From the NCBI RefSeq assembly GCF_003113895.1, contig NZ_BDUD01000001.1:3689600-3748035 (forward strand): 58,436 bases of DNA, given 5' to 3'. Under the pieces are notes generated by a model. It searched no databases. It was not told the origin of the DNA and saw only the letters and a program-made list of their open reading frames with translations. This stretch comes from Nostoc commune NIES-4072. Its GTDB lineage: Bacteria > Cyanobacteriota > Cyanobacteriia > Cyanobacteriales > Nostocaceae. Of this stretch, positions 8,275-17,393 are shown one piece after another (the stretch's first letter is position 1; every line of letters begins with the position of its first letter). The position numbers were made by a program, and so were the translations under genes.

Positions 8275-8423
8275 ATTTGACTTTATTTTTCACATATTTG
8301 AATGGCGAGATAATATAATTTTTATCCCACCTGAGAATCAACAAAAAATTAATAACTAATCATTTTCAAAAGCTATCAGTTATCAGTGTTTTAAAACTTG
8401 ATAACTGTTCACTCAATTTAACC

Positions 8424-9143
8424 TTATCCTACTAACCCAGAACGCAAGGCGCGGACTGCTGCTTGGGTACGGTCATCGGCACATAGCTTATTCAAAATAT
8501 TGCGAACGTGAGTTTTAACAGTCCCAACAGTGATATAAAGCCTTTCAGCAATTACTGCATTACTACAACCTTCGACAATCAACTGTAGCACTTCCAATTC
8601 CCTTTCTGTCAGGGTGTAAGGTTGAATTCCTTCCAGATTATCGACATAATCAGGGTTAGAGGCAATGGTCTTAGTATCTACAAAAGCTGATTCCAACTTT
8701 TGCGGATTTTGTTGCGCTTGTTGTAATACAATTCGAGCGATCGCGGGATCGATCCAAGCGTTGCCATTGTAAGTTACTCTTATTGCTTCCAGCAAATTAT
8801 CGAATTTAATATCTTTCATACAGTAAGAGTCTGCACCAGCCGCAAAAGCTGCCAATACAGCTTCTTTGTTATCCCGCAGCGTCAAAATTAACACCTTTGT
8901 TAATAGCTGCTGCCCATTAGCAGTAGATTTTACCTCCCGTGTCAGTTCAATGCCATCCTTATCTGGTAAACCAATATCGACAATGGCAATATCTGGTTGT
9001 ACCATTTTTAACATCTTTAGCCCCTCAGCAGCATTGGCAGCTTCACCTACAACTTCAATGTCAGCTTTTTGCAGTAGTGCTGTCCGAATACCTACACGAG
9101 TTAGATCATGATCTTCAATCAGAGCGATACGAATTTTACTCAT
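8424..9143 (-). CDS. NarL/LuxR-family response regulator
   Basis: A two-domain regulator of about 239 residues. The receiver domain carries the acidic pair in LIEDHDLTR, phospho-acceptor Asp56 in AIVDIGLPDKDG, Thr in LILTLRD and Lys in YCMKDI. A linker of about 45 residues leads to a C-terminal LuxR helix-turn-helix (LTERELEVLQLIVEG, VGTVKTHVRNILNKL). It should bind DNA when phosphorylated. The ATG at 9143 (MSKIRIAL) is preferred over a TTG two codons earlier. No histidine kinase is adjacent. It lies upstream of, and on the same strand as, the PP2C/anti-sigma pair, which suggests a shared signalling task but not proof of one operon (149-bp gap with AT-rich sequence). Confidence 0.93.
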   Translation of the reverse strand: MSKIRIALIEDHDLTRVGIRTALLQKADIEVVGEAANAAEGLKMLKMVQPDIAIVDIGLPDKDGIELTREVKSTANGQQLLTKVLILTLRDNKEAVLAAFAAGADSYCMKDIKFDNLLEAIRVTYNGNAWIDPAIARIVLQQAQQNPQKLESAFVDTKTIASNPDYVDNLEGIQPYTLTERELEVLQLIVEGCSNAVIAERLYITVGTVKTHVRNILNKLCADDRTQAAVRALRSGLVG

Positions 9144-9465
9144 AGCCAACTTCAGACCGTTACACTACCTTAACCAGAAAGTCGAGTTTTGTGATATACT
9201 CCCACACTAACCACAAGTAGTATAGTGGAGGTTTCTGTTCCCGGAACCAGAGTTACAAGTTGAGCGTTTTATACTTAGTAGAATATTACACTTCAACAAT
9301 AAAATTTGGACTGGTTCAGCCCAATTACAAGCGCCCAAGACTAATTAGTTATGCTTTCTATTGTTGCAGGGCAATGGGAATCTCTCGTGCTTAACTTCTA
9401 ATATAAAAAATTTGATAAACTTAACATTCAAGTAAATCTGGTGTGAGGTTAATCCAGAATAGGCT
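9144..9465. promoter_or_regulatory. Divergent promoter region between regulator and glycosyltransferase
   Basis: A 320-bp gap between divergent genes. It is AT-rich with no gene. Promoters for both genes must lie here, but I cannot place a convincing -10/-35 pair or a named operator by eye. Confidence 0.4.
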
Positions 9466-10221
9466 ATGTATAAAGGCAATGAAGCATTTTCAGTGTTAGG
9501 AATACCGGTTCATGTGATGGCCAACTATCCAGGCTGGTTGTTAGAATGCCTGCGTGCAGGCAAAGGAATTCATGTAGTAACGCTTAATGCAGAAATGACT
9601 ATGCAGGCAGAGCAGAATAAAATCCTAGCTCAGGTCATTAAAAAAGCTGAACTAGTGATTCCAGATGGAGCCGGGGTTGTTCTGTATTTACGATGGCTGT
9701 TATGGCAAAAAGTGCAGCGTTTTCCGGGAATTGAATTAGCAGAAAAGCTTTTGCAAGAAATCGGGCAACAGAAGACAGGGGCAAAGGTTTTTTTCTATGG
9801 AGGAGCGCCTGGAGTGGCCTCAACTGCGGCAGATTTTTGGCAGCAGCAAATTCCAGATTTAAGTATAGTAGGCACTCACTCAGGCTACCATTCCCCAGAA
9901 GAAGAAGTACAATTGCGAGAAACTCTGGTTCAATTGCAGCCACAAGTGATTTTTGTCGGTTTGGGAGTACCACGTCAAGAGTTATGGATTGCCGAAAACC
10001 GCTATTTGTGTCCTCAAGCAATTTGGATTGGTGTTGGTGGTAGTTTTGATATTTGGTCGGGAGCTAAAACTCGCGCTCCCGCCTGGTTAGGTAATAATAA
10101 TTTGGAATGGTTGTATCGGCTTTATCAAGAACCTTGGCGTTGGCGGCGGATGTTGGCTTTGCCAGCGTTTGCTGTGAAAGCTTTTGTTTATCGTTTGACA
10201 GCAAGGGGTGCAATTAGTTGA
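9466..10221 (+). CDS. WecG/TagA/CpsF family glycosyltransferase (GT26)
   Basis: A 251-residue protein of the WecG/TagA/CpsF family, which adds N-acetylmannosamine-type sugars to lipid-linked intermediates in exopolysaccharide, teichoic acid or enterobacterial common antigen synthesis. Typical segments are [55 protein letters not shown], and [18 protein letters not shown] followed by [17 protein letters not shown]. The conserved Asp of the IPDGAG motif is present. No membrane-spanning segment is evident. It starts at an ATG immediately after AGGCT. No other polysaccharide genes flank it. The donor and acceptor sugars cannot be deduced. Confidence 0.93.
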   Translation: MYKGNEAFSVLGIPVHVMANYPGWLLECLRAGKGIHVVTLNAEMTMQAEQNKILAQVIKKAELVIPDGAGVVLYLRWLLWQKVQRFPGIELAEKLLQEIGQQKTGAKVFFYGGAPGVASTAADFWQQQIPDLSIVGTHSGYHSPEEEVQLRETLVQLQPQVIFVGLGVPRQELWIAENRYLCPQAIWIGVGGSFDIWSGAKTRAPAWLGNNNLEWLYRLYQEPWRWRRMLALPAFAVKAFVYRLTARGAIS

Positions 10222-10318
10222 GAGTGGGGCATGGGGCATAGGGCATAGGGCATGGGGATGAGGAGACGTGGCGCAGAAAAAGATCAAATACTATCTCTGT
10301 GTAAGAGTGTCCCCGTGT

Positions 10319-10414
10319 CCAATGCCCAATGCCCAATGCCCAATGCCCAATGCCCAATGCCCAATGCCCAATGCCCAATGCCCAATGCCCAATGCCCAAT
10401 GCCCAATGCCCAAT
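10319..10414. repeat. Heptamer tandem repeat (AATGCCC)13
   Basis: Thirteen perfect, consecutive copies of the 7-bp unit AATGCCC run from 10321 to 10411, flanked by related GGGCATA/GGGCATG copies in the opposite orientation at about 10226-10258. This is a classic short tandemly repeated repetitive sequence of heterocystous cyanobacteria. Open frames across it on both strands are artefacts. Length variation between strains by slippage is expected. Confidence 0.95.
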
Positions 10415-10482
10415 TCTGAGTGCTATTACTTAGTTCGTATTAAAGTCTTCAAAAAATTTAAATTTTCTTTGTTAAATTTTTA

Positions 10483-10512
10483 ATTCCCAGGCAAAACCTG
10501 GGAATCCTTATT
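10483..10512 (+). terminator. Hairpin with T-rich tail
   Basis: ATTCCCAGG and CCTGGGAAT pair perfectly around a five-base loop, followed by CCTTATTTTT. It lies between the glycosyltransferase gene and the ftsE-like gene and fits an intrinsic terminator for upstream transcripts. Confidence 0.65.
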
Positions 10513-10578
10513 TTTGAGAGGAATAAGCTAATCTAAGCCCGTAAGCTATTTGGTTGTGGGGATAAGGAAAATTTAACA

Positions 10579-11325
10579 ATGCCAGTATTAACAACTCAAG
10601 TTCAAACAAACAAATCAGTTCATAGAGAGGATAATAAAACTCAACAGCAGGTTAGCAATACTACTGTCAAGGTGCAATTGCAATCTGTAACCAAGACCTA
10701 TACTAATGGCTCTCACGCCTTGTTAAATGCGAACCTTGAGGTAAAAAAGGGAGAATTTCTGTTTATCACAGGCCCAAGTGGTTCTGGTAAATCAACGCTT
10801 TTGAAACTGCTGTATGGCCAGGAGTTAGCGACGCAAGGAGAAGTAATTGTTGATGGGTGTAATGTAGCGGGTTTACGGGGCGATCGCTTGTCATTATTGC
10901 GGCGACGAATTGGCATCGTGTTTCAAGACTACAAACTGATTACCCAGCGAACAGTAGCAGAAAATGTGACTTTTGTCCTGCAAGCTCAAGGGTATACCCG
11001 TAAAGAAATTCAACGACGCTTAGAACCAACCTTAAAGCTGGTAGGTTTGCTGAGTAAAGCTGACTGCTTTCCAGATCAATTATCTGGGGGAGAGCAACAA
11101 CGGGTGAGTATTGCTCGTGCGATCGTTGGTACACCACCCCTGTTACTGGCGGATGAGCCGACTGGAAATCTCGATCCAGATAATTCCTGGCAAGTGATTC
11201 AGATTCTCCAGAAGTTAAATTCCTTTGGGGCTACAGTAATTGTTACTACCCACGATGAACAATTGGTACGGCGATGCAATCATCCGGTAATGCAAGTTCG
11301 CAATGGACAGTTGTCTCGAAAATAG
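10579..11325 (+). CDS. ftsE: FtsE-like ABC transporter ATP-binding protein
   Basis: A 248-residue ATPase resembling FtsE, the cytoplasmic partner of FtsX in cell-division-linked control of peptidoglycan hydrolases. Motifs: Walker [10 protein letters not shown], followed by LLKLLYGQE typical of FtsE; Q-loop [11 protein letters not shown]; signature [16 protein letters not shown]; Walker [18 protein letters not shown]-loop VTTHDEQLV. The N-terminus has about 30 extra polar residues before the fold. The ATG at 10579 has AAGGA upstream. No FtsX permease gene is beside it. The assignment to FtsE rather than another LolD-type ATPase rests on the LLKLLYG and DYKLI segments. Confidence 0.88.
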   Translation: MPVLTTQVQTNKSVHREDNKTQQQVSNTTVKVQLQSVTKTYTNGSHALLNANLEVKKGEFLFITGPSGSGKSTLLKLLYGQELATQGEVIVDGCNVAGLRGDRLSLLRRRIGIVFQDYKLITQRTVAENVTFVLQAQGYTRKEIQRRLEPTLKLVGLLSKADCFPDQLSGGEQQRVSIARAIVGTPPLLLADEPTGNLDPDNSWQVIQILQKLNSFGATVIVTTHDEQLVRRCNHPVMQVRNGQLSRK

Positions 11326-11342
11326 TTATTAGTCATTAGTCA

Positions 11343-11392
11343 TTAGTCATTGGTCATTTGCAAAGAACAAAGGACAAATGACTAATGACTAA
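11343..11392. terminator. ATTAGTC-repeat hairpin between convergent genes
   Basis: Eighteen bases starting TTAGTCATTGG at 11343-11360 pair, with one mismatch, with 11375-11392 (CAAATGACTAATGACTAA) around a 14-base loop. T/A-rich ends lie on both sides. It separates the convergent ftsE-like gene and the membrane-protein gene and could end transcription from both. It is built from ATTAGTC heptamers that recur near 13446-13465, 18855-18870, 33526-33546 and 39275-39304. Confidence 0.6.
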
Positions 11393-12186
11393 AAAACGTG
11401 GTGCTTGACTTTTGCTGATACGGGTGTGAAAGTTGTTGCTGTTTTGGGGGGTAGAACTTGTAAGCTATGGTCTTTGACCGACCGGAGGTCATCGCAGGCT
11501 TGTAAACTCTTAAAAGCTGCCTCTCTGATCGCAACTTCTTCCTCTCGACTGAGTAGGAGTTGCAAGCATTCCACAACATCTTGCTGGACTGAAGAATCAA
11601 CTCGCTTACGGCTGATGACTTTAGTTAGTTGACGTAGGGCAATCATTCGCTTTAATGGATCTTTTTCTGTTAAATTTACCAACAATTGATCTAGGTGGTC
11701 TTCTTCTCGATTTTCATAGAAGTTGACAATTTGCCAGACCAATAAAACTAAAGTCAACAGTGTTCCCATGCCTTGCACAATAGCACCAGCAGCAATCCAA
11801 GAACTGTGAGAGTCAACCCAAATTGCCGCGGCCATGTAAGTAGTGACAGTAGCAAGACCACCACTTATGACTGCTAAGGCTAACCGACGATTTGAACTGT
11901 TTAAGAACTTACGTATTTTAGACCAGTGTAATTGCCAGTCCCACTCCTGCATTGAGTAAACCAATACCATTATCCCAACGCCGATTGAGAGAGCCAATAG
12001 CAGCATCCAGTTCCACAACAACATGGCGACGACGATTGTCAAGAACCCAAGAAAGCCTCCAGGCCCAGAGAAGCGCTTAAATTTTTGCTGCTTTGTTGCT
12101 CCCTTTGTCTTGAACAATGGATGCGACCAGTTCCAGTTGGGAAGCTGGTTGATCAATTGCTGCCAAGAAGACGAAGCCTGTGCCAC
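11389..12186 (-). CDS. Conserved cyanobacterial membrane protein with C-terminal armadillo/HEAT-like helices
   Basis: A 265-residue protein. Two hydrophobic blocks, at residues of about 44-80 (GFLGFLTIVVAMLLWNWMLLLALSI) and 103-150 (LALAVISGGLATVTT, ending VLLVWQIVNFY), suggest four membrane helices. A soluble tail from about residue 155 holds helical repeats (DQLLVNLTEKDPLKRMIALRQL, VVECLQLLLSREEEVAIREAAFKSL) like an armadillo or HEAT fold. The start is a GTG at 12186; no better ATG precedes the first helix. I recognise it as a cyanobacterium-restricted type without assigned function. The helical tail could be a protein-docking surface on the cytoplasmic side, but this is inference. Confidence 0.8.
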   Translation of the reverse strand: MAQASSSWQQLINQLPNWNWSHPLFKTKGATKQQKFKRFSGPGGFLGFLTIVVAMLLWNWMLLLALSIGVGIMVLVYSMQEWDWQLHWSKIRKFLNSSNRRLALAVISGGLATVTTYMAAAIWVDSHSSWIAAGAIVQGMGTLLTLVLLVWQIVNFYENREEDHLDQLLVNLTEKDPLKRMIALRQLTKVISRKRVDSSVQQDVVECLQLLLSREEEVAIREAAFKSLQACDDLRSVKDHSLQVLPPKTATTFTPVSAKVKHHVF

Positions 12187-12365
12187 AGTGTTTACCTACT
12201 TGATTATGAAATTAACTATTGTATAAGTTTTACTACGGTTGAAGAAAGGGTGAAGACCCAAACCACAAGATGCCCGGTTTTTAAGGGCAGCATAGTAGAC
12301 TAGTACAGCACGGCGGAAATCAAGATACCATTTTAAATGGCTCAGAGCAAGGGCATAAAGGGTTT

Positions 12366-12944
12366 TTAAAGACAAAAACGAAAGTTATCAAGGGTGAATT
12401 GCCCATCAAAAGCACAGAAGGTAACGCTGTAGATGTTATTCCCAGTTATAGATAATAAGGTATTGGGGGAAATTGCTGAGTCTGAATTGGCAAGATTGGC
12501 GCTTGGTAGTACAGTTTGAGCGATGAGTTGGCGATCGCGATCATAAGCGGAAAGCACTAGCCGTTGCGAACTAGTGACAAAGGCGCTAACTGAATTAACC
12601 GGCTGCAAGAAAGTAGCCTCTAAGAATCCGCTTTTGGGCGCTCCCATTAAAACTGTTAGCCCTGAATAGGCTGGAAATGCTGGATTTGATGGCTGTATTG
12701 CTATAGAATTGTGAAAAATTACTCCCCAGCGTTCATACTGGCGCTCTACTGGTTCAAAACACTTTAAGTCTTCTAAGTCTAAACAAATACAAGTAGGTAC
12801 AGTTACTTTGCCAGCGTCAATAGCTGACTCAACCTGCTCCCCCCAAGCTGAAACTTTAATCTCATTTTGTATATTAAAGTCAAGCGCAAATTTAGCGTCT
12901 TCAATCGTTGGTAGTTTATTTAATTGAAGAGTAGCCTGTACCAT
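12366..12944 (-). CDS. Hypothetical protein with predicted beta-sandwich fold
   Basis: About 192 residues, with an N-terminal helix-forming part, then a strand-rich part from about residue 70. The latter (YSGLTVLMGAPKSGFLEATF, VNSVSAFVTSSQRLVLSAYD, YSVTFCAFDGQFTLDNFRF) resembles the jelly-roll segment found in many cyanobacterial extracellular and PEP-CTERM proteins, yet no signal peptide or sorting tail is seen. Four Cys residues are present (CICLDLEDLKC, FCAF, FCL). The ATG at 12944 has GGCGGGA upstream; another ATG at 12962 is possible. Function unknown. Confidence 0.72.
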   Translation of the reverse strand: MVQATLQLNKLPTIEDAKFALDFNIQNEIKVSAWGEQVESAIDAGKVTVPTCICLDLEDLKCFEPVERQYERWGVIFHNSIAIQPSNPAFPAYSGLTVLMGAPKSGFLEATFLQPVNSVSAFVTSSQRLVLSAYDRDRQLIAQTVLPSANLANSDSAISPNTLLSITGNNIYSVTFCAFDGQFTLDNFRFCL

Positions 12945-12962
12945 GACATCCCGCCTTACCAT

Positions 12963-13629
12963 TACCTAGATAATAAATAGATTTAGTAATACATCAAAAG
13001 CTATATTTCTACATGTCGAACTAGAATTAATAGCTTGTTAAAATCAGCATTTTGAATCTTCTTGACGCTCAAAATTATTTATGACTTTCTTGAAATACTA
13101 GCATAAAAACTTATGTTTCATTCACGTTTTAGTGATCTTCGCTACCACAATAAAGCCTTGTAAGACAGTAATTACAACGCTGAGTCACTTTTTATTATGA
13201 AAAAAAATCACCAAATCTTTATAAGTAATCTAGTAATTTTATATCTACTTAATCTAATGGTAGGAAGAAGTCTTAAAGTGATTGGTTCGCCGATAATAAC
13301 AATGAGTGAGGATTTTGAACTAAATAGGTAAGTATTTTGAGGTGGACAAAGGAGATGCGTTTACTCATCCTACAGCTTCAAGCTGTGGGTAAATCTAGTC
13401 AAGAAGTCATTAGTACGTTTTTCACGATTTTCGTAGACTCAGCACTAATGATTACTGACTAATGACCAAGATAGCGAGTAGCGATTCATCCCATACATTG
13501 AAGGAATAAGCTTACTCGCCTACTTTTGTGACGCGGATAAATTATCAAACGCTTTCTCCGGGTACACGCACTTACATATCTGTTTTATTACTCACAATAC
13601 TTAATTACTACAGTCAACAAAAAGTACTT
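12963..13629. other. Intergenic region
   Basis: An AT-rich gap between divergent genes. It holds scattered ATTAGTC/AATGACT repeat pieces at about 13406-13465 and no convincing gene. The open frame from a GTG at 13528 is an upstream extension of the hydrolase and was not taken as its start. Confidence 0.5.
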
Positions 13630-14526
13630 ATGTTTCAACCACAAGGATTTGAACAACGCTCTATAAATACCTCACTAGGTAGGATGGTATATTATACAGC
13701 CGCTAAGTCACCTTGGCAGGACAATTTTACAGGAAAAGATGATCGGGAAACTTTAGTGTTTCTGCACGGCTTTGGTGGTGGATCTTCTGCTTATGAGTGG
13801 TCGAAAGTATATCCGGCTTTTGCCGCCGAATATCGGGTCATTGCGCCAGATTTAATCGGTTGGGGTAGGTCTGAGCATCCGGCACGAAGTTATAAGATTG
13901 AAGATTATTTAACCACGATTCGGGAATTTATCGAGCAGACTTGTACCGGGCCAGTAACAGCGATCGCTTCTTCTTTGACCGCAGCCTTTACAATTCGAGT
14001 AGCATCAGATCATCCTGATTTATTCAAGTCTTTAATTCTCACTACCCCAGCCGGACTTTCCGACTTTGGCGAAGACTACTCTCGTAGTTTTTTTGCCCAG
14101 TTAATCAGCGTTCCCGTTGTTGACCGTTTACTTTACAGCACTGGAGTAGCCACCAGTGGGGGTATTCGCAGTTTCTTAGAGCAACGGCAATTTGCTCAGT
14201 CTAATCGAGTGTACCAAGAAATTGTAGATGCTTATTTACAATCTGCCCAACAGCCTAATGCTGAGTATGCAGCACTCTCCTTTGTCCGTGGCGATTTATG
14301 CTTTGATTTATCCCTTTACATTCAACAACTGACCACTCCCACCGCCATTATTTGGGGACAAAGGTCAGAATTTACAGGCCCCTCAATTGGTCGCCGCCTT
14401 GCCGAAATTAATCCCCAAGCAATCCGATTTTTTCAACAGTTGGAAGATGTGGGGTTAACGCCGCAGTTGGAGTTACCAGCAGTAACAATTGGGTTAATTC
14501 GCCAATTTTTGCCTTTGCTTAATTAG
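13630..14526 (+). CDS. Alpha/beta-hydrolase fold protein, catalytic triad apparently incomplete
   Basis: About 298 residues with the alpha/beta-hydrolase fold: oxyanion region LVFLHGFGGGSSAYEW, then YRVIAPDLIGWGRSEHP, strand VTAIASSLTAAFTIRVA at the nucleophile elbow, and WGQRSEF on the acid strand. The nucleophile motif is A-S-S-L-T (Ser115) instead of G-x-S-x-G. The acid loop has Ser-Glu where Asp is usual. Near the end, where GHxPxxExP is expected, the sequence is VGLTPQLELP, so the catalytic His is replaced by Leu. I infer a non-hydrolytic or altered enzyme. The ATG at 13630 fits the fold start; a GTG at 13528 would add 34 residues of unclear value. It has no obvious operon partner. Confidence 0.85.
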   Translation: MFQPQGFEQRSINTSLGRMVYYTAAKSPWQDNFTGKDDRETLVFLHGFGGGSSAYEWSKVYPAFAAEYRVIAPDLIGWGRSEHPARSYKIEDYLTTIREFIEQTCTGPVTAIASSLTAAFTIRVASDHPDLFKSLILTTPAGLSDFGEDYSRSFFAQLISVPVVDRLLYSTGVATSGGIRSFLEQRQFAQSNRVYQEIVDAYLQSAQQPNAEYAALSFVRGDLCFDLSLYIQQLTTPTAIIWGQRSEFTGPSIGRRLAEINPQAIRFFQQLEDVGLTPQLELPAVTIGLIRQFLPLLN

Positions 14527-14892
14527 TGCTTTGTTCAATATTACATCGGTAGGGGCGCACAGCCAGCTGTGTGCCCCTACAAGTATCTGTTTAATTATTT
14601 ATTTCTGTACCTTATCTATGCGGAAACTGCTATAGAGCCAAGCCATTGCATTGTTCGCCTAGCGTCTCCCTCAAGAGAAGACAGGTTTCACATTGCAGGT
14701 AATGGAGTCCCAATTTTATTCGCCAGGACTGGACATATTTTTACAAAATTTAGATGCTTTGATATTAAATTCAAGACATTGGCTTCATTATAGTATTCAA
14801 AATAACTATACTATTCAACCTGACTTGATAAATTGCTAATTACACAAACAAAATAAGGCATAGCAAATTTATACTAGCGGGTAAATTTTCTG
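14527..14892. other. Intergenic region with a GTAGGGGCGCACAG palindrome
   Basis: GTAGGGGCGCACAG pairs with CTGTGTGCCCCTAC at 14549-14580 around a four-base loop. It is an intact member of the palindrome family that is interrupted at 5169-5411; half-type members lie near 39804-39825. It directly follows the hydrolase gene and may act as its terminator. The remaining roughly 300 bp is AT-rich with no gene seen. Confidence 0.65.
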
Positions 14893-16803
14893 ATGACTAT
14901 TCCAGAACCGATTAAAAAATTTATTACATGGATACAAGGTTTTGACCATCGGATTTTACGAAATGAAGATGATGTAAAAGAAAAGTTTATTTTCCCAATG
15001 TTTCACTATCTCTGTTATCCAGAAAAATGTCATCATGAATACCCTTTAAAAACATTTAAATCAGAAAATAGCTATATTTATTATATTCAAAATGATATTC
15101 AGGAACAAAATACTGGTAGCTCACTTGTTTTTATTAAAGTAATAGAACCTCAAACAGTTAAATTAAATGATGCTCTTGAGAAAGATAATTTTTACATTAA
15201 TCAATTTAATACGCTGTTTTTTATTATCACTAACGGATATGATATTAAGGTATTTAAATGTATACATTGCTATAAAAATGAATTGATTTTTGATATAAAT
15301 ATAGATAAACTTAAAAGTAATGATATCGCTTCAAAATTTTATAATCAACTAAACTTTGATTGTGTGAAAAACATCGATAATACAGCCAACATTTTAAAAA
15401 ACACTAAATATAAATTAATAGAAAAATTAATTAGACACCATCCAGATTTACAGGATGTTTTAGAAAAATATGATTTTGAGCCTTGCGCTAATAGAGAAGG
15501 CTACCGCTTGGTTATTGTAAGAAAAAAAGTAGCGATCGCATGTAATTTACCTAAAGCTTTTGGAGAGGGTAATTGTGAAATAGAGTTCAGCAGTCTCATT
15601 TTAAGAGGTCTAAAAATCCACTTAAATCATCAAGATATTTTAGGTCAATTAATGACTGGATTGCACACTCAGCCAGATTGGGGATGTCGTCGGTTTTTTA
15701 AACAGTTAAATAAAAATACTTTTGAGGTATATTTAGGTAAAACAACTTTAATTTTATCAGACTTAGAAGTAGCAGATTTGTGTTTTTGTATTGATGGAGT
15801 TTGCCAAGAATATAAAAATTTAATAATTGAATTTGAAAATGCTTTAGAAACATGGAATTATGAATTTGTAAAATTTACAGAGAGTCAAGGCTTTATCCTT
15901 TTTTCTGTAAGACAAGACTTATGGGAGTTAATGCAGCAGTTTGTTAATGAATTTGATTATACTAAAGGCAAGTCAGAATGGCATCTCTTCCATAGAAAAG
16001 ATATATCAATTCGAGTAAGCCTGGGAATTCGCGATCATACATTTATATTACCTAAACTTGATAGAAGATTAGATATATTGCCTAATAATCAAATTAATAT
16101 CATCTATGAGCTAAGTGATGTTAATCTAAAATCTATTGAGACAGGTAAATTAGCCTTATGGCAGCAAAATATTGGAATACAAGGAACCTGGACAGCTAGA
16201 TATACCAAACAGTGGTTATTAGAGAAATATATACCAAAAGTTATTAATTATTACTCAGTAAAGTCTCAACTATCGGAAGCTGAATTGCTAACCAAAATCA
16301 CGACTTACACAAGTGAACGTGTGCTTATTACAGAAATTGATAATCTCAAAGATTTAGTCCCTTATCTTCGTGATATACAATCTTGGCTAAATATATATAT
16401 AGAAAATATTGTTGCTGCGCTCTTGAAACCATATTATCAAGCCTATACTAATCTGGTGCGTAATACTGATTCATCCATAATAGGCATAGACTATATTATA
16501 GGAAATTTGCGTAAAATTGATTGGACGAATAGGCAAGAAGAAATTTCTAACAATTTCACAGACTGGAAAAACTTAACTTTTAAACATGCTATAGATTGCT
16601 TAGATAAGCAAGTAGCAAGAATAAATAATTGTGAATACGAGAATAGTTTAAAGGCAGATTTAATAACTCGGGCATTTATTTGGATTATTGAAAATGGGAA
16701 AATTTCTTTTTCGCAAGCTCAATTAAATGCTGCTAAACAGGCTTTGCTGCCACTTTGGGAAGAAAGTCGCTTTCAAATGCGCCATGTATATCCTAATCGA
16801 TAA
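14893..16803 (+). CDS. Large protein with HsdR-N-like (PD-(D/E)XK-type) N-terminal domain, function unknown
   Basis: A 636-residue, AT-rich gene. Residues of about 20-125 follow the layout of the type I restriction HsdR N-terminal domain: RNEDDVKEKFIFPMFHYLCY, then a strand SLVFIKVIEPQT, and later FFIITNGYDIKVFK. In the family the central strand normally carries Glu-x-Lys (V-E-A-K), but here it reads I-K-V-I, so the catalytic residues appear lost. The remaining 500 residues have no helicase or methyltransferase motifs. They hold mixed helices and strands, including CNLPKAFGEGNCEIEFS and LNHQDILGQLMTGLHTQPDWG. I recall uncharacterised cyanobacterial proteins with a similar build, but no function. 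Codon use is more AT-rich than its neighbours. The Uma2 gene follows convergently three bases on. Confidence 0.75.
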   Translation: MTIPEPIKKFITWIQGFDHRILRNEDDVKEKFIFPMFHYLCYPEKCHHEYPLKTFKSENSYIYYIQNDIQEQNTGSSLVFIKVIEPQTVKLNDALEKDNFYINQFNTLFFIITNGYDIKVFKCIHCYKNELIFDINIDKLKSNDIASKFYNQLNFDCVKNIDNTANILKNTKYKLIEKLIRHHPDLQDVLEKYDFEPCANREGYRLVIVRKKVAIACNLPKAFGEGNCEIEFSSLILRGLKIHLNHQDILGQLMTGLHTQPDWGCRRFFKQLNKNTFEVYLGKTTLILSDLEVADLCFCIDGVCQEYKNLIIEFENALETWNYEFVKFTESQGFILFSVRQDLWELMQQFVNEFDYTKGKSEWHLFHRKDISIRVSLGIRDHTFILPKLDRRLDILPNNQINIIYELSDVNLKSIETGKLALWQQNIGIQGTWTARYTKQWLLEKYIPKVINYYSVKSQLSEAELLTKITTYTSERVLITEIDNLKDLVPYLRDIQSWLNIYIENIVAALLKPYYQAYTNLVRNTDSSIIGIDYIIGNLRKIDWTNRQEEISNNFTDWKNLTFKHAIDCLDKQVARINNCEYENSLKADLITRAFIWIIENGKISFSQAQLNAAKQALLPLWEESRFQMRHVYPNR

Positions 16804-16805
16804 AG

Positions 16806-17393
16806 TTACATAATCTGGTCTAAATGCAACACAAATCCAGGTAGCACATTTTCTCCTGATAAACTAGCAGGATTGTCTAATATCTCTACATCTTTACCTG
16901 GACGATAAATTTCTACTCGCTTATTTTTTCGGTCGATTAACCAGCCTAATTGAGCGCCATTTTCGATATACTCCTGCATTTTCTCTTGCAATTCTTTCAA
17001 AGAATCAGTACGAGAACGCAACTCTACTACAAAATCAGGACAAATTGGGGCAAATTTTTCTTGTTGTTCTGGGGTTAAAGCATTCCACCGCTCAATTTTT
17101 ACCCAAGAAGCATCAGGAGAACGTTCTGCACCATTAGGTAGGGTGAAACCGGTTGAAGAGTCAAAAACTTCGCCTAAATTAGTCTCAGAGTTCCAAATAT
17201 CTAATTGAGTGGTAATTTTAACATTACGTTTGCCAGTATCACTACCTGTAGGTGACATAATTAATATTTCCCCTGATGCTGTGCGCTCAAATCGATAATC
17301 ACGGTTTTTCTGACACATTTGGAAAAATTGCTCATCAGTTAAGTCAATTTTCAATTTGAGTGTAGAAGGGAAAGTGGTTGTCGTGGCGTTCAT
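16806..17393 (-). CDS. Uma2 family (DUF820) endonuclease-like protein
   Basis: A 195-residue paralogue of the protein at 121-723, sharing TGSDTGKRN, FDSSTGF.LPNG, RSPDA and the CPDFVVELRSRTDS core (Asp120, Glu124), plus YIENGAQLGWLIDRKNK and VEIYRPGKDVEIL. Full family length; ATG at 17393. It converges on the HsdR-N-like gene with almost no spacer (stops about 2-3 bases apart). Both genes carry nuclease-type folds, but convergent orientation argues against a shared operon. Role unknown, as for most cyanobacterial Uma2 proteins. Confidence 0.9.
   Translation of the reverse strand: MNATTTTFPSTLKLKIDLTDEQFFQMCQKNRDYRFERTASGEILIMSPTGSDTGKRNVKITTQLDIWNSETNLGEVFDSSTGFTLPNGAERSPDASWVKIERWNALTPEQQEKFAPICPDFVVELRSRTDSLKELQEKMQEYIENGAQLGWLIDRKNKRVEIYRPGKDVEILDNPASLSGENVLPGFVLHLDQIM

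Noticed and set aside
10319..10414. CRISPR array
   Set aside because: The repeat unit is 7 bp with no spacers; the 21-bp arrays likewise have no spacers. No cas genes are present.
10214..10483. Frames with GIGHWAL or NAQCPMP repeats
   Set aside because: They are readings of the AATGCCC heptamer array.
14893..17393. A two-gene restriction or defence operon made of the HsdR-N-like gene and the Uma2 gene
   Set aside because: The genes converge rather than follow each other, and Uma2 genes are too common in this genome type for adjacency to mean much.
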